From Plantago major (taxonomy: Eukaryota > Streptophyta > Magnoliopsida > Lamiales > Plantaginaceae): DNA of 64,000 nt. The notes under the pieces were generated by a model that worked only from the letters and a program-made list of their open reading frames with translations, made no database searches and was not told the origin of the DNA. Shown here in pieces: positions 15,501 to 25,721 of this stretch. Position numbers and translations under genes: made by a program. Each line of letters starts with the position of its first letter. Positions within the stretch are counted from its first letter, which is position 1. Location of the stretch: contig CM048842.1 of the NCBI GenBank assembly GCA_026545765.1, positions 45,207,431-45,271,430 of the forward strand, given 5' to 3'.

Positions 15501-17091
15501 TCGTCGTAAGTGTCAAGTTCCATGGGGCTCGGGCTAAAGAAGATTCAATCCTCCGACTCTTCGGTGGAGGAACCATCCACTTCAATGTCGGTATCGGAAG
15601 GATGTTTTTGGAGATCTCCTGCGGGCTCCCGAGGTTCCCACCTTTGCTCCTCTGTTTCTTTGCAATTTGGTCCGGAGTTATTAGTTCCGGACTCGCTTGC
15701 CATACCATCAAGAAGGAACATCTGGTTGACTCGGGTTTCCTCATAAGATGCAGATAAAGACTGATTGATAAATTGGGCATCTTCGAGGTTTCTTTGGGTT
15801 GAGCTACTTGGCTTCCGGATGACACCTTGGTGACTAAGCATTCGAATGCCTGTTTGGCAGGGACCTTCTCTGAATCCGCTTCAGGATATTCCGCTAAGAA
15901 ATCGGCGAGGACTTGAGATTTCTTGGCTGACGGAGCCTGATAGCAAATGTCGTATTCGCTTAGCTCGATCGCCCACTTAGAGAGTTGTCCAGACTGATCG
16001 GGATTTCCCAGGACCTGTTTCAAAGGTTCCGCAGTTAATACCACAATTTTATGAGACTTGAAGTATGGTTTTAACCGCCTTGCGGTGTATACTAACGCAT
16101 ATGCAAGTTTCTCAATCTTCACGTATCTTGTCTCCGCCCCAGCAAGGTCTTTGCTAAGATAGTAGATTGGAAGGTGATCGTTAGCCTGAATCCGTACTAA
16201 CACGGAACTCATTGCCTCTTCCGTGATAGCCAGGTAGAGGTAGAGTGGTTCTCCTTCAACGGGTTTGGAGAGCAGTGGAGGAGAATGGAGGTACTTTTTC
16301 AATTTCTCGAAAGCCTCAGAACATTCCGCAGTCCACTCAAAGCCCTCTCCTTTCCGGAGGATTTTGAAGAACGGGAGATTTTTCTCCGCTGATCGTGAAA
16401 TGAAACGACTCAAGGACATCAGACGTCCTATGAGTTGTTGTACCTCATTGAGGGTTTTTTGTTGCAGCAGATCTAGGATTGCCTTGATCTTTTCTGGGTT
16501 CGCGCTTATCCCTCTCTCGGTAACCATGTACCCGAGGAACTTCCCTCCTTTTACTCCGAACGTGCATTTCTCGGGATTCGATTTCATTCCATACTTCCTA
16601 AGGATAGCGAAGCATTTGTTCAGATGGTGCACATGTTGCTCTTCAGTTTTGCTCTTGACGAGCATGTCGTCCACATACACTTCCATGGTTTTCCCAATAT
16701 CTTCCGTGAACATCTGATTCACAAGACGCTGGTAGGTGGCTCCCGCGTTTTTCAATCCGAAGGGCATTACCTTGAAGCAGTATACACCCCCGGCAGCGAA
16801 GAAAGCTGTTTTCTTGATGTCTTCTTTGGCCATCCGGATTTGGTAAAAACCTTGGTATGCGTCCATGAAACTCAACAATGCACATCCGGATGTGGAGTCA
16901 ACCAACCGATCTATCCGCGGCAAAGGGTACGGATCCTTTGGGCAGAACTTGTTCAACCTAGTGAAGTCGTTGCACATCCGCCATTTGCCCGGTGACTTCT
17001 CTACCAGGACTACGTTGCACACCGGTCGAATAACGGACTTCTTCAATGTACCTTTGCTTTGAGTCGCTCCACTTGGCGGATATGATGGCAT
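15472..17091 (-). CDS. Reverse transcriptase and RNase H of the Tat element
   Basis: The longest intact frame in the element, 539 codons. It starts inside the RT just upstream of VVLVEKSPGKWRMC. FMDAYQGFYQI holds the first catalytic Asp, FGLKNAGATYQRL is the primer grip region, and YVDDMLVKS is the catalytic box near residue 168. FLGYMV marks the thumb. An RNase H domain follows from about residue 270 (ending in a YYLSKDLAGAETRY and LLAFAL-like part, then IELSEYDI). One RNase H acidic position looks altered, since LYLAITEEAMSSVL replaces the usual Asp-containing strand. The last roughly 100 residues drift out of frame. The upstream joining sequence to protease is broken. Confidence 0.9.
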   Translation of the reverse strand: MPSYPPSGATQSKGTLKKSVIRPVCNVVLVEKSPGKWRMCNDFTRLNKFCPKDPYPLPRIDRLVDSTSGCALLSFMDAYQGFYQIRMAKEDIKKTAFFAAGGVYCFKVMPFGLKNAGATYQRLVNQMFTEDIGKTMEVYVDDMLVKSKTEEQHVHHLNKCFAILRKYGMKSNPEKCTFGVKGGKFLGYMVTERGISANPEKIKAILDLLQQKTLNEVQQLIGRLMSLSRFISRSAEKNLPFFKILRKGEGFEWTAECSEAFEKLKKYLHSPPLLSKPVEGEPLYLYLAITEEAMSSVLVRIQANDHLPIYYLSKDLAGAETRYVKIEKLAYALVYTARRLKPYFKSHKIVVLTAEPLKQVLGNPDQSGQLSKWAIELSEYDICYQAPSAKKSQVLADFLAEYPEADSEKVPAKQAFECLVTKVSSGSQVAQPKETSKMPNLSISLYLHLMRKPESTRCSFLMVWQASPELITPDQIAKKQRSKGGNLGSPQEISKNILPIPTLKWMVPPPKSRRIESSLARAPWNLTLTTIPRVQSYKQ

Positions 17092-17199
17092 CTTTGGCCG
17101 GACGAAATCTTTCCTTTTTGTCGGATATACTTGATCGAGGATCCATGTTGAGACGGTGACGGTGATCCGGGTGATCCCTTCAAGTCATCGGTACTCGAG

Positions 17200-17900
17200 G
17201 CAACACATCATTTTTCACGGAGACAAGCGATGAGCTTCATTTCTACCTCTGCGGTCATCTCGGTCCCAATTCTTGTTTTCTTATCCGGTTTCCGGCCAGC
17301 AATCTCAATTTCCTTGAGAGTCTCGTGAGGCTCGATTCGCAATGTTCTAGGAAACTTCTCCTTTTGGCTCTCCACTCCGATCTGCGGGTTCTCCTTTTTG
17401 GCCGGAAGAACAGACCAGAGGTCAAGGTGGTCGTCAGCACGGGGGCGGACGCTCTTCTTGTGGACATTATGTAACATTCCCAGGCTTCGCGGACGTTTCC
17501 CACCTCTTCTCCGACTCCAAAGGGAATTGGAAACTTCATTCTGTTATGGAGAGTGGAGGATAGCTCGAAATTGATTAAGCCGGGGCCCCAAGATGGCGTT
17601 GTAGTCGAAAGTACGGTCCACCACTACAAATCGGACCAACTGAGTAACTCTTTCCGGGAAAGTACCAAGTGAAACGTGCAACATAACACTTCCCAGGGGT
17701 CAAACTGTTCCCCCTCCAAATCCCAGTATAGAGGTGTGGACCCTCTCATATTGGATTCTCCCCAGGGCCATCTGGTCCAGTGTTCTTTTGGAAATGATAT
17801 TCGAGGAACTCCCGGTGTCTACCAAAATCTTGTTCACTCGATAAGATGTGACGGTCAAGGAAACCACTAGCGGAACATCTGGATTATCGATGTCCTCTCC
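17200..17900 (-). pseudogene. Protease of the Tat element
   Basis: The active-site motif ILVDTGSSSNII reads on the minus strand near 17790-17830. Further down are the expected YNAILGPRLNQFRAIL segment and, after a frameshift, MKFPIPFG near 17530. The usual consensus ILGRP is altered to ILGPR. An in-frame stop and at least one indel lie within about 350 bp. Confidence 0.8.
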
Positions 17901-18116
17901 TCCTGCCGTAGGAGGAGGAATCTCACTATCATCGAAAGATATAGTGTTCGTATCCCGAATATTTGGAAGCGTGTCGCTCTATCGTTGTTCAAGATTTTGG
18001 TATCCGCTCTTGCGTTCCTACTGTCACCTCCGGATGGCCCGCCTGCAATGGTGTTGATTACTCCACTGTAGGGAGGGTTCTCCATATCCATGCCATCGCA
18101 GTATCTATACGGATGT

Positions 18117-19916
18117 TCATCCGTGCGAGGCGGATAGTGAGCCGACGGAGGTGGCAAAGATAGCGGACGGGGGTGGCTCTATAGCATTATCCTCCCTTCT
18201 TCGCTCCGCTCTATCGTGCCTAGAGGGTTCATCCGTGTAGATGTGCTCCTTGAGCTTGCCTTCTCGTACCAAGTGTTCAACCTCTGTTTTTAGTTGGATA
18301 CAGTCATCAGTCTCGTGACCACGGCACTTGTGGAACTTGCAATACCCCTTTGCATCCTTATTCTTCCGGTTGTTGTGAGAGGGCTTGGGCCATTGAACGT
18401 CCAGCTTTTTCTCGATGATAGTCGCCAAGATGTCGGATCTTGAGTGCATTGAGGCGGGTATAATCCGCATATCTCCTCGGCGGACTTCTCTCCCTGTGGA
18501 AGCCTCTATCCCTGTGATCCTTCTTCGAGTCAAACTTCCCCGGGCGTTGCTCTTGCTTCACCGGATCCTTTCCTTTCTTGGAACCAGCTCTTACTGGAAC
18601 ATTCCTCCGATACTCCTCTCCGTACATCACTTCTTCACAGATGTCATCTAAATGCTTCTCACTCGTCACCTCCTGACTAGATAGTTTTCTGCGGAGCTCT
18701 GAATTGAAAGTATTAGCGTACAGGTGACGGACCCGTTCCTTAATACTGTGCGGCTCAACTCGAAGAACTTCCGCGTGAAAGCGATCTAAGAAGGTCCTAA
18801 GATCCTCTTGCTCCCGCTGTATAACTTCTGCCAGGTGCTCTACGGTTCGCTTTCTCCTCTTTGCCTTTCCAAATCGCGCCAAGAACTTTGAAGAAAGGTC
18901 TGCATATGACTTTATCGACTTGTTCGGTAGAGCAGTGTACCAATCCATAGCCGTTCCGAAGAGAGTAGATGAGAATGTGAGAGCTTTTATATTGTCGCTC
19001 ATTCCCTTGGAATCCATCTTGCTGTTGTACCTTGTCAGGTGTCCAATAGGAAAAGCATCCCCGTAGTAGTACTCCAAGCTCGGGATTGCTTGATCCGAGT
19101 TTCTGTTCCTTTCCTTTTCTCTCATGATTTCATCACATAAGGGATTTGGTTCACTAGTGGTTATCTGCTCATGGTCCTTTACCAGGCGTCCGAGATTCAG
19201 AATCTGGGCCTCCAAAGCCTTCTGTTGAGCATAGATTTCATCGGCAGTCATGATTTCTCCTGTCCTCGGATGCACAGCTACATCCGCAGGGAGTTCTTCT
19301 ATCCGGACCGCTGGAACAGTTTCTGCCACCTGATCTCTATCTCTAGGAGGTGCTTGTCGCGGAGCTCTTGGGTGCCTATTATCTCCTTCTTGATACTCTC
19401 TCCTTCCGTTTGGGCTTCCTTCACCTCGAGCGTGAGAGGCAGACGCCCGCCGGTCGAGAAGGTTCCGCAAATCCTCTTGAGGTGGCTGGTTCCCCAACCT
19501 CTCTTGGATCGGACGTTGCATGTTCCTCGATAATGCAGGCTCTGCCTGAGGAGGAGTGACCACTGGCGGAGTGGCGTGTTGAGGAGGAGCATTGTTGGAC
19601 CCCAGGCACCCTTGAATGATTGTGAGCAACCTATCGAACTGCGTCTCGCTTAGTCTGAGATCAAGATCACTAGTGCGGACAGTGCGACCATCGGGCATAG
19701 TGAACTGTTGGCCTGCTGCAGGGCCTTGAGCTTCTGCCGGAGAAGCTCGTACGACCCCTTCATCCGAGGACGGGCTGGCCGTGCGTCCCTCACTCGGATA
19801 TCTCCTTCGATCCACATGACTCTGCGTCCCCGGGTGGGCGGACGTCCTCGTGGGCGCGGTGGTGGAGTCCCCACTCCTGCAGCACCAGCCTGCGCTGTTC
19901 GTCTTGTCCTTGCCAT
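18117..19916 (-). pseudogene. Gag of the Tat element
   Basis: The capsid precursor. An ATG at 19916 lies 36 nt inside the primer site and begins a Pro/Arg-rich frame. That frame shifts near 19800 into the 485-codon frame 18358-19815. The retrotransposon gag core is clear around residues 270-370 (FSSTLFGTAMDWYTALP, SKFLARFGKAK, REQEDLRTFLDRFHAEV). After another frameshift near 18450, the frame 18117-18533 gives the zinc knuckle CKFHKCRGHETDDC, the variant CX2H form common in this lineage. Two indels break the protein. Confidence 0.9.
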
Positions 19917-19952
19917 CAGCTCAATTTAAACACGAAAACTTCTTGTCTCGTT

Positions 19953-19969
19953 TCCCACAGACGGCGCCA
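19953..19969 (-). other. Primer binding site of the Tat element
   Basis: On the minus strand TGGCGCCGTCTGTGGGAA starts three bases inside the 5' LTR. The TGGCGCC start fits a tRNA 3' end, probably an Asp-type or related tRNA. The exact tRNA is not certain from sequence alone. Confidence 0.75.
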
Positions 19970-19972
19970 AAA

Positions 19973-20820
19973 TGTTGAGGAGTAAAACCTCGAACACTAA
20001 CTAACTAAACTATTACAAGCAACCTAGTCTAAGGCCCACCTCTGACTCGAAGTCCGACGTAGTACCGGTCCGAGCTTGAGTACCTGAAAGGACTGAGTGG
20101 GGGGGGGGGGTAGAATGGGTTACCCGGATTGCCTATGTCAATCCGGTAAGATACTTTACTCAAGAGAGAGTCGGAAGCTCTCAATGTAATAGTTATGAGG
20201 GATTATGATAACACTTGGGAATTGACTTAGGGATCCCACATTGATATTGCTTACCTTAAGGTCTTGGACCTTGTGCTATATTTATAGTTATCGTACCTTA
20301 TGAGGTCGCCCATAAGATGATGCCAAGTGTACGCTTCAGATTTGGACACCAATGCTACCTTTGGCCCATGGCCCATTAGTGAACGATAACGATACTAATC
20401 AATGGGCTGGGAGGTAGTTTGGACCTTTTCCTCGAGAATCTTGTTGCCCGTTGGGTCGTGTCGATCCCTCGGACGGATCATGCCTTGGTTGATCGCCTTG
20501 GGTAACTCTGGATGTCAGCGAGAGTCTCCGGAAGTATCTCGTGGTTACATTATATACATTTTGGTCTTAATGTGATGGTGGCGTCAGATTCTCTCGTCGG
20601 TCCGTTTAGCATCTCTGTCTTGGCGTAGAGTTTAGAAGCCCTTCTCCGGCTAGCTTCGGACTTCTTTGTGAGGCACGATGACTTTAAGCGTCTTGGTTGA
20701 TTCACTTTGGCCGGACCATGTGAGGTCGGACCAGTACTGAATTGGCTATTTAAGCCGTGATGCGCTTTAGGACACGCTCTATGGCGCCCTTAACGGATTG
20801 GACACATGTCCGTAACAACA
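19973..20820 (-). repeat. 5' LTR of the Tat element
   Basis: An 848-bp LTR starting TGTTGAGG and ending AACAACA, next to CACAT at 20821. The minus-strand TATA-like CTATAAATATAG lies near 20276-20286. Between about 20385 and 20660 it differs from its partner by many one- to three-base deletions and substitutions, while the first 400 bp match closely. Confidence 0.95.
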
Positions 20821-20959
20821 CACATTGTCGGCAAACTATAAGTTTCTTCCTAATCCGCTTTCTTTCTTCTCTATCTTCTTTTCTGTGTTTACAGATTTCT
20901 AATTTTCTAGGATAGTAATGTCTCTTCTTTTTTGGATTATAAGCCGACTTATCTTTCAC
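20821..20959 (-). pseudogene. Viral coat protein C-terminus with proximal zinc-knuckle half
   Basis: This Lys/Arg-rich tail is typical of a caulimovirid capsid C-terminus and leads to VCRQC, the first two cysteines of the CCHC knuckle, right before the insertion point. The frame is offset by one base from the coat-protein frame that ends at 20949. The frame runs on into LTR sequence and that part is not viral. Confidence 0.8.
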
Positions 20960-21635
20960 AGAACTGTCCCAACTGGGCTTTCTCCTTCAAGTTCTGTCTT
21001 TTAATTTGTTGGTTTAATTTAATTTCATTGCATAAGGCTAAACCTTCTTGTATACAAGTTCTAATTAACTTGCCATAAGTATAATCTTCATAAGGGATAG
21101 AAACTTTATCTTTTCTTAGATTTTTTCTAACCCTTTCTGCAAATAATGCAGGAAGTCCATCAATAAATTTTGATTTCCAATGTGGACTATTACATTCAGG
21201 TAATTCCATTACCCTATTTAAAAAAGTATCTTTATACCATCGAAAATCAGTCAAGGTTTTGCATCTTAAATTCTGCAAAACAGTTCTGATATTTTCGCTG
21301 TTATCGGAATATCTTCCGGTGAAATGTTCAATAATGGTAACTACTAAAGTGTAAACTGCGTTTTCAACTGAGTTTTCATCTTCCTGTTTTACAGTATTAA
21401 AATTATAATTTTTTCCCTCAGGAGAGAGATAATTATCCCACCAACCTTTTAATTGTCCTGTAAAACCAGCAACAATCATTTTTGCAACATTTTTATCAGT
21501 GTTACCATTTGTTTTACAAATCGTAGAGTACATAAGCATTCTATGAATCATATTATAAATTTGCCTATCAGCATAAGCATCTAAGTTCCATTCATAGATG
21601 TTCTTGCCATTGTAGCTATTATTCAAGATGTATTA
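20949..21635 (-). pseudogene. Viral coat protein core
   Basis: About 225 codons resembling a plant pararetrovirus capsid, with AGFTGQLKGWWDNYL near residue 54, an FTGRYSDNSENIRTVLQNL stretch, and FIDGLPALFAERVRKNL near residue 155. It forms the particle shell. The preceding frame ends in an in-frame TAA at 21635-21633 and continues directly into this one, so that stop is a point lesion. The distal end is broken by a one-base frameshift near 20955. Confidence 0.8.
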
Positions 21636-22454
21636 CTGTTCTTCGTGTAAAGTATCTATAGGAGAATGTCTCCTATAATAGTACATTCTCTGGGTAGATC
21701 TATCAGCCCATTTTTCCAGCTTATTGATTTCATCATTAATTACTTTTTTGTAATCAGGATTTTCTTGTACAACATCATGAAGAGTTGTAACTTTCATATC
21801 CTTAAATTTTTCAGTTAAAAACTTTTCGAGCTCCTTCATAGATTTTAATTTAGAGTCTGCTATTTCAGGAGGTGGCTGAATATTAGGACAGGCTGAACCC
21901 TGTTCCTTTTCCTTTTCTTTTAAAGGAAGATTAGAGTTTGAAGGAAGATTAGGGTTAATAGTTTTTAAAACTAATTCCACCCTTTCACTCAGAGAGATTA
22001 AATGTTCTCCAAGGACATTTATAAACAAATTTGTATAATTCTGTTGTTCAATCATTCCATTTATTTGTTTACAAGTTACTGGTAGAGTTTCATCCTCCAG
22101 TAATTTTGCAAAAGCTAGGAAACTATGATTTCCTTTTTCAATTTGAAAAGACTGTTGTGGAGGATAAACTTGTTGTAAAGTTTTCCCCGTTGAAAGTTTA
22201 TAATTTCTTTCTAAAACTGAAATATATTGTTCCACATATTTAGAAACAAACCACGGAACAAATGGAATCATAGTATTATATTTTTCACAATCTTTATAAA
22301 ATTCTTCTTGAATAGAAGTTTTTTCTCTTTGAGAAAAGTTTGTAAAAAACCAATTTTTAAAAGGTTCCCATTTGGGTAAATTAAATTCAGTCCTAATCTT
22401 TTGCCTAGCCGGAGAGCCAGGACTAAAATCAATTAGATTATTCATTAATAACAA
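21633..22454 (-). pseudogene. Viral polyprotein region between movement and coat proteins
   Basis: A 274-codon frame with PKWEPFKNWFFTNF near the start, a Pro-rich spacer (residues 170-200) and a Lys/Glu-rich helix before its end. This region connects movement and coat protein in long-ORF caulimovirids. The movement-protein frame ends in TAA at 22447-22445, and an ATG in this frame overlaps it as TAATG. This is either a frameshift lesion or a stop-restart junction; in a single-polyprotein virus the first is likelier. Confidence 0.7.
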
Positions 22455-23515
22455 AATTCCATTTCTGAACCAGTTATATCTGCTTCACTCTGAGTATAGT
22501 TAACTCCTTTCACAATATTATCACGATCTTTATTTATTCTAAGTTCGTCAATATGATCCTCTTGTATGGTTTCAAAAGATTTTTGTATTCTGCTTTTAGC
22601 AAAGGTTGACATCCTAGAAGGAGTATCAACTACATAGTCTATAGGAGATATAAAGGATCTCAAAGATGAAGACTTACCAAGTCTTGAAGGAGATCCTATT
22701 AAATCGTTATTATTTTCAAACTGCATTTTTACCAAACCTTCAGGTGTTTGGATAACATCTATTAAATTATTTTGAATAACAGGTTGTGAGGGCACAGCCT
22801 GTTGAATCGTCCAATTTTCGGGAAAATCTATTTCTTCCCATTTAATAGATCTTCGTGTAATAATCTTAGACTTGCTAAAATTAGTCTCAATCAAAATAGT
22901 TTCATTTAAAGGTTTATCAACCCTTCGGCAGTGTGGATTTAAAGTAAACATAGGTTTATAATAAATCTTATAACAGATACATATAGTTTATGTGCCAGCA
23001 ATATAATTATATCCATTAGTCTTAACATTTAATGTTAAGGAATCTAAAATATTAATATCCGATAAGGATAATTGTAAATTCGGATAAACATCAAAATAAA
23101 CTGGACTATGGGCCAAACTAGACTGTATAATACCTATTAAAGATTTTTTCCAGTCTAGGTTTCTGCCATCTCTAAGAGCAGCTATAAAACTCTCGAGTAA
23201 TCCTTCAAGAGTTAAAGGTTTAAAAGCAATCTGCACTAAACCTATATGGAGAAATTTATAAAGGTTTTTATAAACAACTATATCTTTCTCACTAAGTAAT
23301 TTTATTACTAATTCATCATTATCTAGTGAGACAGATTCCTCAGTAGTTTTTACTACTTGTTTTAAACCTAATTTCTCAAAAGTTCCTAATTGGTAAATGA
23401 CCTTAGGCTCAATTCTAGGAATTGTCCATCTGTTTAATAAATCTAAATTTTGAGGGATATCAAATTCCTCACGTCTACTGTTTTTAACAGTATCTTTTCT
23501 TCTAATTAAATTCAT
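22445..23515 (-). pseudogene. Viral movement protein
   Basis: This is the first product of the long ORF. It would carry the virus through plasmodesmata. It starts at ATG 23515, 58 nt after the primer site. The first 175 codons contain the conserved 30K-type core with LGTFEKLGLK, LLSEKDIVVYKN, FLHIGLVQIAFKPLT and ALRDGRN. An in-frame TAA at 22990-22988 interrupts it, and the frame continues at once on the other side to 22445. I describe the break only. Confidence 0.8.
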
Positions 23516-23572
23516 AATTAATAATAGTGTTTGTGTTAAGACTTATCTTAATCATGTGCTTACTGATAACTT

Positions 23573-23585
23573 GGCTCTGATACCA
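23573..23585 (-). other. Viral minus-strand primer site (tRNA-Met)
   Basis: TGGTATCAGAGCC on the minus strand is the usual initiator tRNA-Met complementary site that defines the start of a caulimovirid genome map. It stands just before the movement-protein start. Confidence 0.93.
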
Positions 23586-24186
23586 CATGCAGTTCATGGA
23601 TCACAAAACCACTTGATCCATACATTACATTATTCAAGCAAGAATCATTACATTAATCAGAATTCAGATTACGAACTAAATATAAGACGATATCAGGATG
23701 TATTACTGGGATAGAATCTGTCAATATTAAGATATTTCTCAAGACATAATTGTCAGTACAAAAGCATTAGACGCCATTTCTTCTTTACAGAGGGCAAACA
23801 GTACCTTCATATGTCTATCGGAATATATTAATACGCCGGATTCCAATACCAAACCTTATCTATCTTATTTCTAGTAAGTAATAGAAGTCTTTTTAAATTC
23901 ATGATTCTGCCATGAATAGTAACGATGAACAGTAAAACGTTTTTGCCAAAATTATAGTAAATACATAATTTAGACATGTATTAACACAAACCACACTTAG
24001 CTTATCATTAGGCCAATATTATTGATAAATATTAAAATTACAAACTGAAAAATAAAGAAGGAACAACTTACAAAATTACTACTGCACGCGTATTGTACAA
24101 ACTTTAGAAATATTACAAATTTAAAATTTAAAAACTGAGAGGAAGTGTGTTCTGAGCTGATGCCTCCCCTTCCTTCTTTCTTTCCC

Positions 24187-24195
24187 TTTATATAG
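24187..24195 (-). promoter_or_regulatory. TATA box of the viral pregenomic promoter
   Basis: CTATATAAAG on the minus strand, followed by purine-rich sequence (ggaaagaaagaagg). It is in the right place for the pregenomic RNA promoter, between ORF2 and the primer site. Confidence 0.7.
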
Positions 24196-24477
24196 GGATA
24201 GGAATTTGATTCCCAGGCACGAAAGTGTCGCTGTCCCAGATGCCTTTAAATTTCATCCGTCCGAATGCCTTTAAATTTCATTCGTTCTTTTCCTTCTGAC
24301 TTTCAGTCACTTCAGTTTTGTCTGTGGAGCAATTTTTCATCAGTGCTCCGTGCATCATCAGGTGGCTTTGTCTGCCACAATTATTGCTGAGGAAGATTCT
24401 TCCTTGTCTTCACTGATTTTGAGAGTACTTTTAAGTATCTCAAATACATCTTCTATTGAGACTTCTTGAGCCGGATC

Positions 24478-25721
24478 CTAAGCATCCTGGTAATCTTGGC
24501 TTGCAGAGGCCATAGATGTATCCGATTTTACGGACTGGGTTTCTCCATCAAATTTCTGTAGAAGATCTTTTTTCATTTCTTCTACGTATGCTTCTATTAG
24601 CAATTCCCTGTTGCTGTCTTTGGACTGCATGCTGAGCTTTCTTCTGATTTGATCTAAGGGCGACTCTTCCTTTTGTGTCGCCATTCTTTTATTTTCTTGA
24701 TATAATCTTATTCTTTTTTCTATAAAATTTATAGTATCAATGCAATATAATTGCTTAGTTTCTGGGTTTTCTTTATTCATTTTTTCCCAGAACTTTGTAT
24801 AAGAAGCTCTTTTAATACATGGTATTTCACTTTCGGTATAACCGATAACAGGTACCCATTTCCAAATCCAGGGTATAGAAAATTCCATAAAGAAATATAA
24901 AGAATAATTTTCTTGAGGAACTTCCTTTTTTGGAGTAACATTTATCCAGTTAGTAAATAGAGTTGAAATTTTTTTAGGGAGTATTACCCAGGTGGTTCCA
25001 AAATATGTCCACCAATTTAGAAACCAATTTGGTATTTCCTGCTCATAAGCTTCACTGCTGATTTTTATAAACCAGGAGTGTTTTTTCTATCATTTTCATA
25101 GAGTAGCAATTTATTAAATGCTTCAACATAATCCCAGTAGTTATATTTTATGGGATTTCTATTATTGGAATAGTAAAATTCCCTTTCTCGTAATGGTGCT
25201 ATTCCCCATTCTTCAGAAGATATAATCTTTTTAATATAAATTTTACTGAAGTTATAAACTTCCTTCTGTGTTCCTGAGAAATGTGTTATTTCACATGACT
25301 CTGTATTTGAAAGAATATTTTCATAGAAAGATCTTGTTTTATAAAATCCTAAAGCATATGATGCCTTATCTAAATATCTGGCCATTAAAGTCCAGGGATT
25401 ATTTGCCCATCGCATATCCCTCAGTTCAAGCAGAAGTATTACTTCTTGATTTCTGTTTTCAACATATTCACTCTTACTTTCTTCAGACTCTTCTTCTGCT
25501 ACTATTTTAGCAAAAGATGGGATTTTTCCCTTATTTCTTTTGTACTCAAGAAATTCTTGGTATTCTTCTGAGCTCTGAGCCTCAGATTTTTGTGATGGCA
25601 AATTCATTGCTATAAGCCTTCCTCTGCCAGTTTGGGCCATAATTCTTTCTGATCCCTGTCCTCCTCTTCCTCTATAAGAGGGAGAGCTTCTTCCTCGCGA
25701 GTACATTCCTGCAAAATTCAT
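24478..25721 (-). pseudogene. Viral ORF2
   Basis: A second ORF after RNase H. Its ATG (25721) overlaps the stop of the polyprotein as ATGA, a reinitiation-type junction. The N-terminus is Gly/Arg/Ser-rich (SRGRSSPSYRGRGGQG), which suggests RNA binding. A Trp-rich middle (ANNPWTLMARYLD) and, after a one-base frameshift near 25070, a Trp-rich and then acidic C-terminal part follow to 24478. Function is unknown; Florendovirus ORF2 products are also uncharacterised. Length fits about 400 residues before the break. Confidence 0.65.

Larger units (their letters stand above)
7139..20820 (-). mobile_element. Ty3/gypsy LTR retrotransposon, Tat/Retand type
   Basis: A full-size element of 13.7 kb lies on the minus strand. 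LTRs at both ends start TGTTGAGG and end AACAACA, flanked by the CACAT duplication. Internal order in the sense direction is primer site, gag, protease, RT and RNase H, a second RNase H of archaeal type, integrase, then a 5-kb region with genes on the opposite strand, polypurine tract and LTR. The NNEAEYEALI motif of the second RNase H and the antisense ORF before the 3' LTR are hallmarks of the Tat lineage. All coding parts carry frameshifts or stops. Confidence 0.93.
23516..24477 (-). promoter_or_regulatory. Viral intergenic region: promoter and RNA leader
   Basis: No gene seen. It spans the end of ORF2 to the start of the movement protein. Reading on the minus strand there is a TATA box at 24195-24187, then a leader of about 600 nt to the primer site. 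The leader is AT-rich and a long one is normal for the pregenomic RNA. Upstream of the TATA box a 22-bp unit (atgcctttaaatttcat plus a few bases) occurs twice in tandem near 24240-24286. Part of this region (23612-23764) is present in inverted copy at the right border. Confidence 0.75.

Noticed and set aside
22445-22454. Separate viral coat-protein precursor with TAATG start
   Set aside because: Overlap could be a restart site, but given the many frameshifts and the single-polyprotein layout a lesion is likelier.
23573-23585. tRNA-Met gene at the TGGTATCAGAG sites (also 33140)
   Set aside because: Only the complement of the tRNA 3' end is present, with no cloverleaf. These are primer sites.
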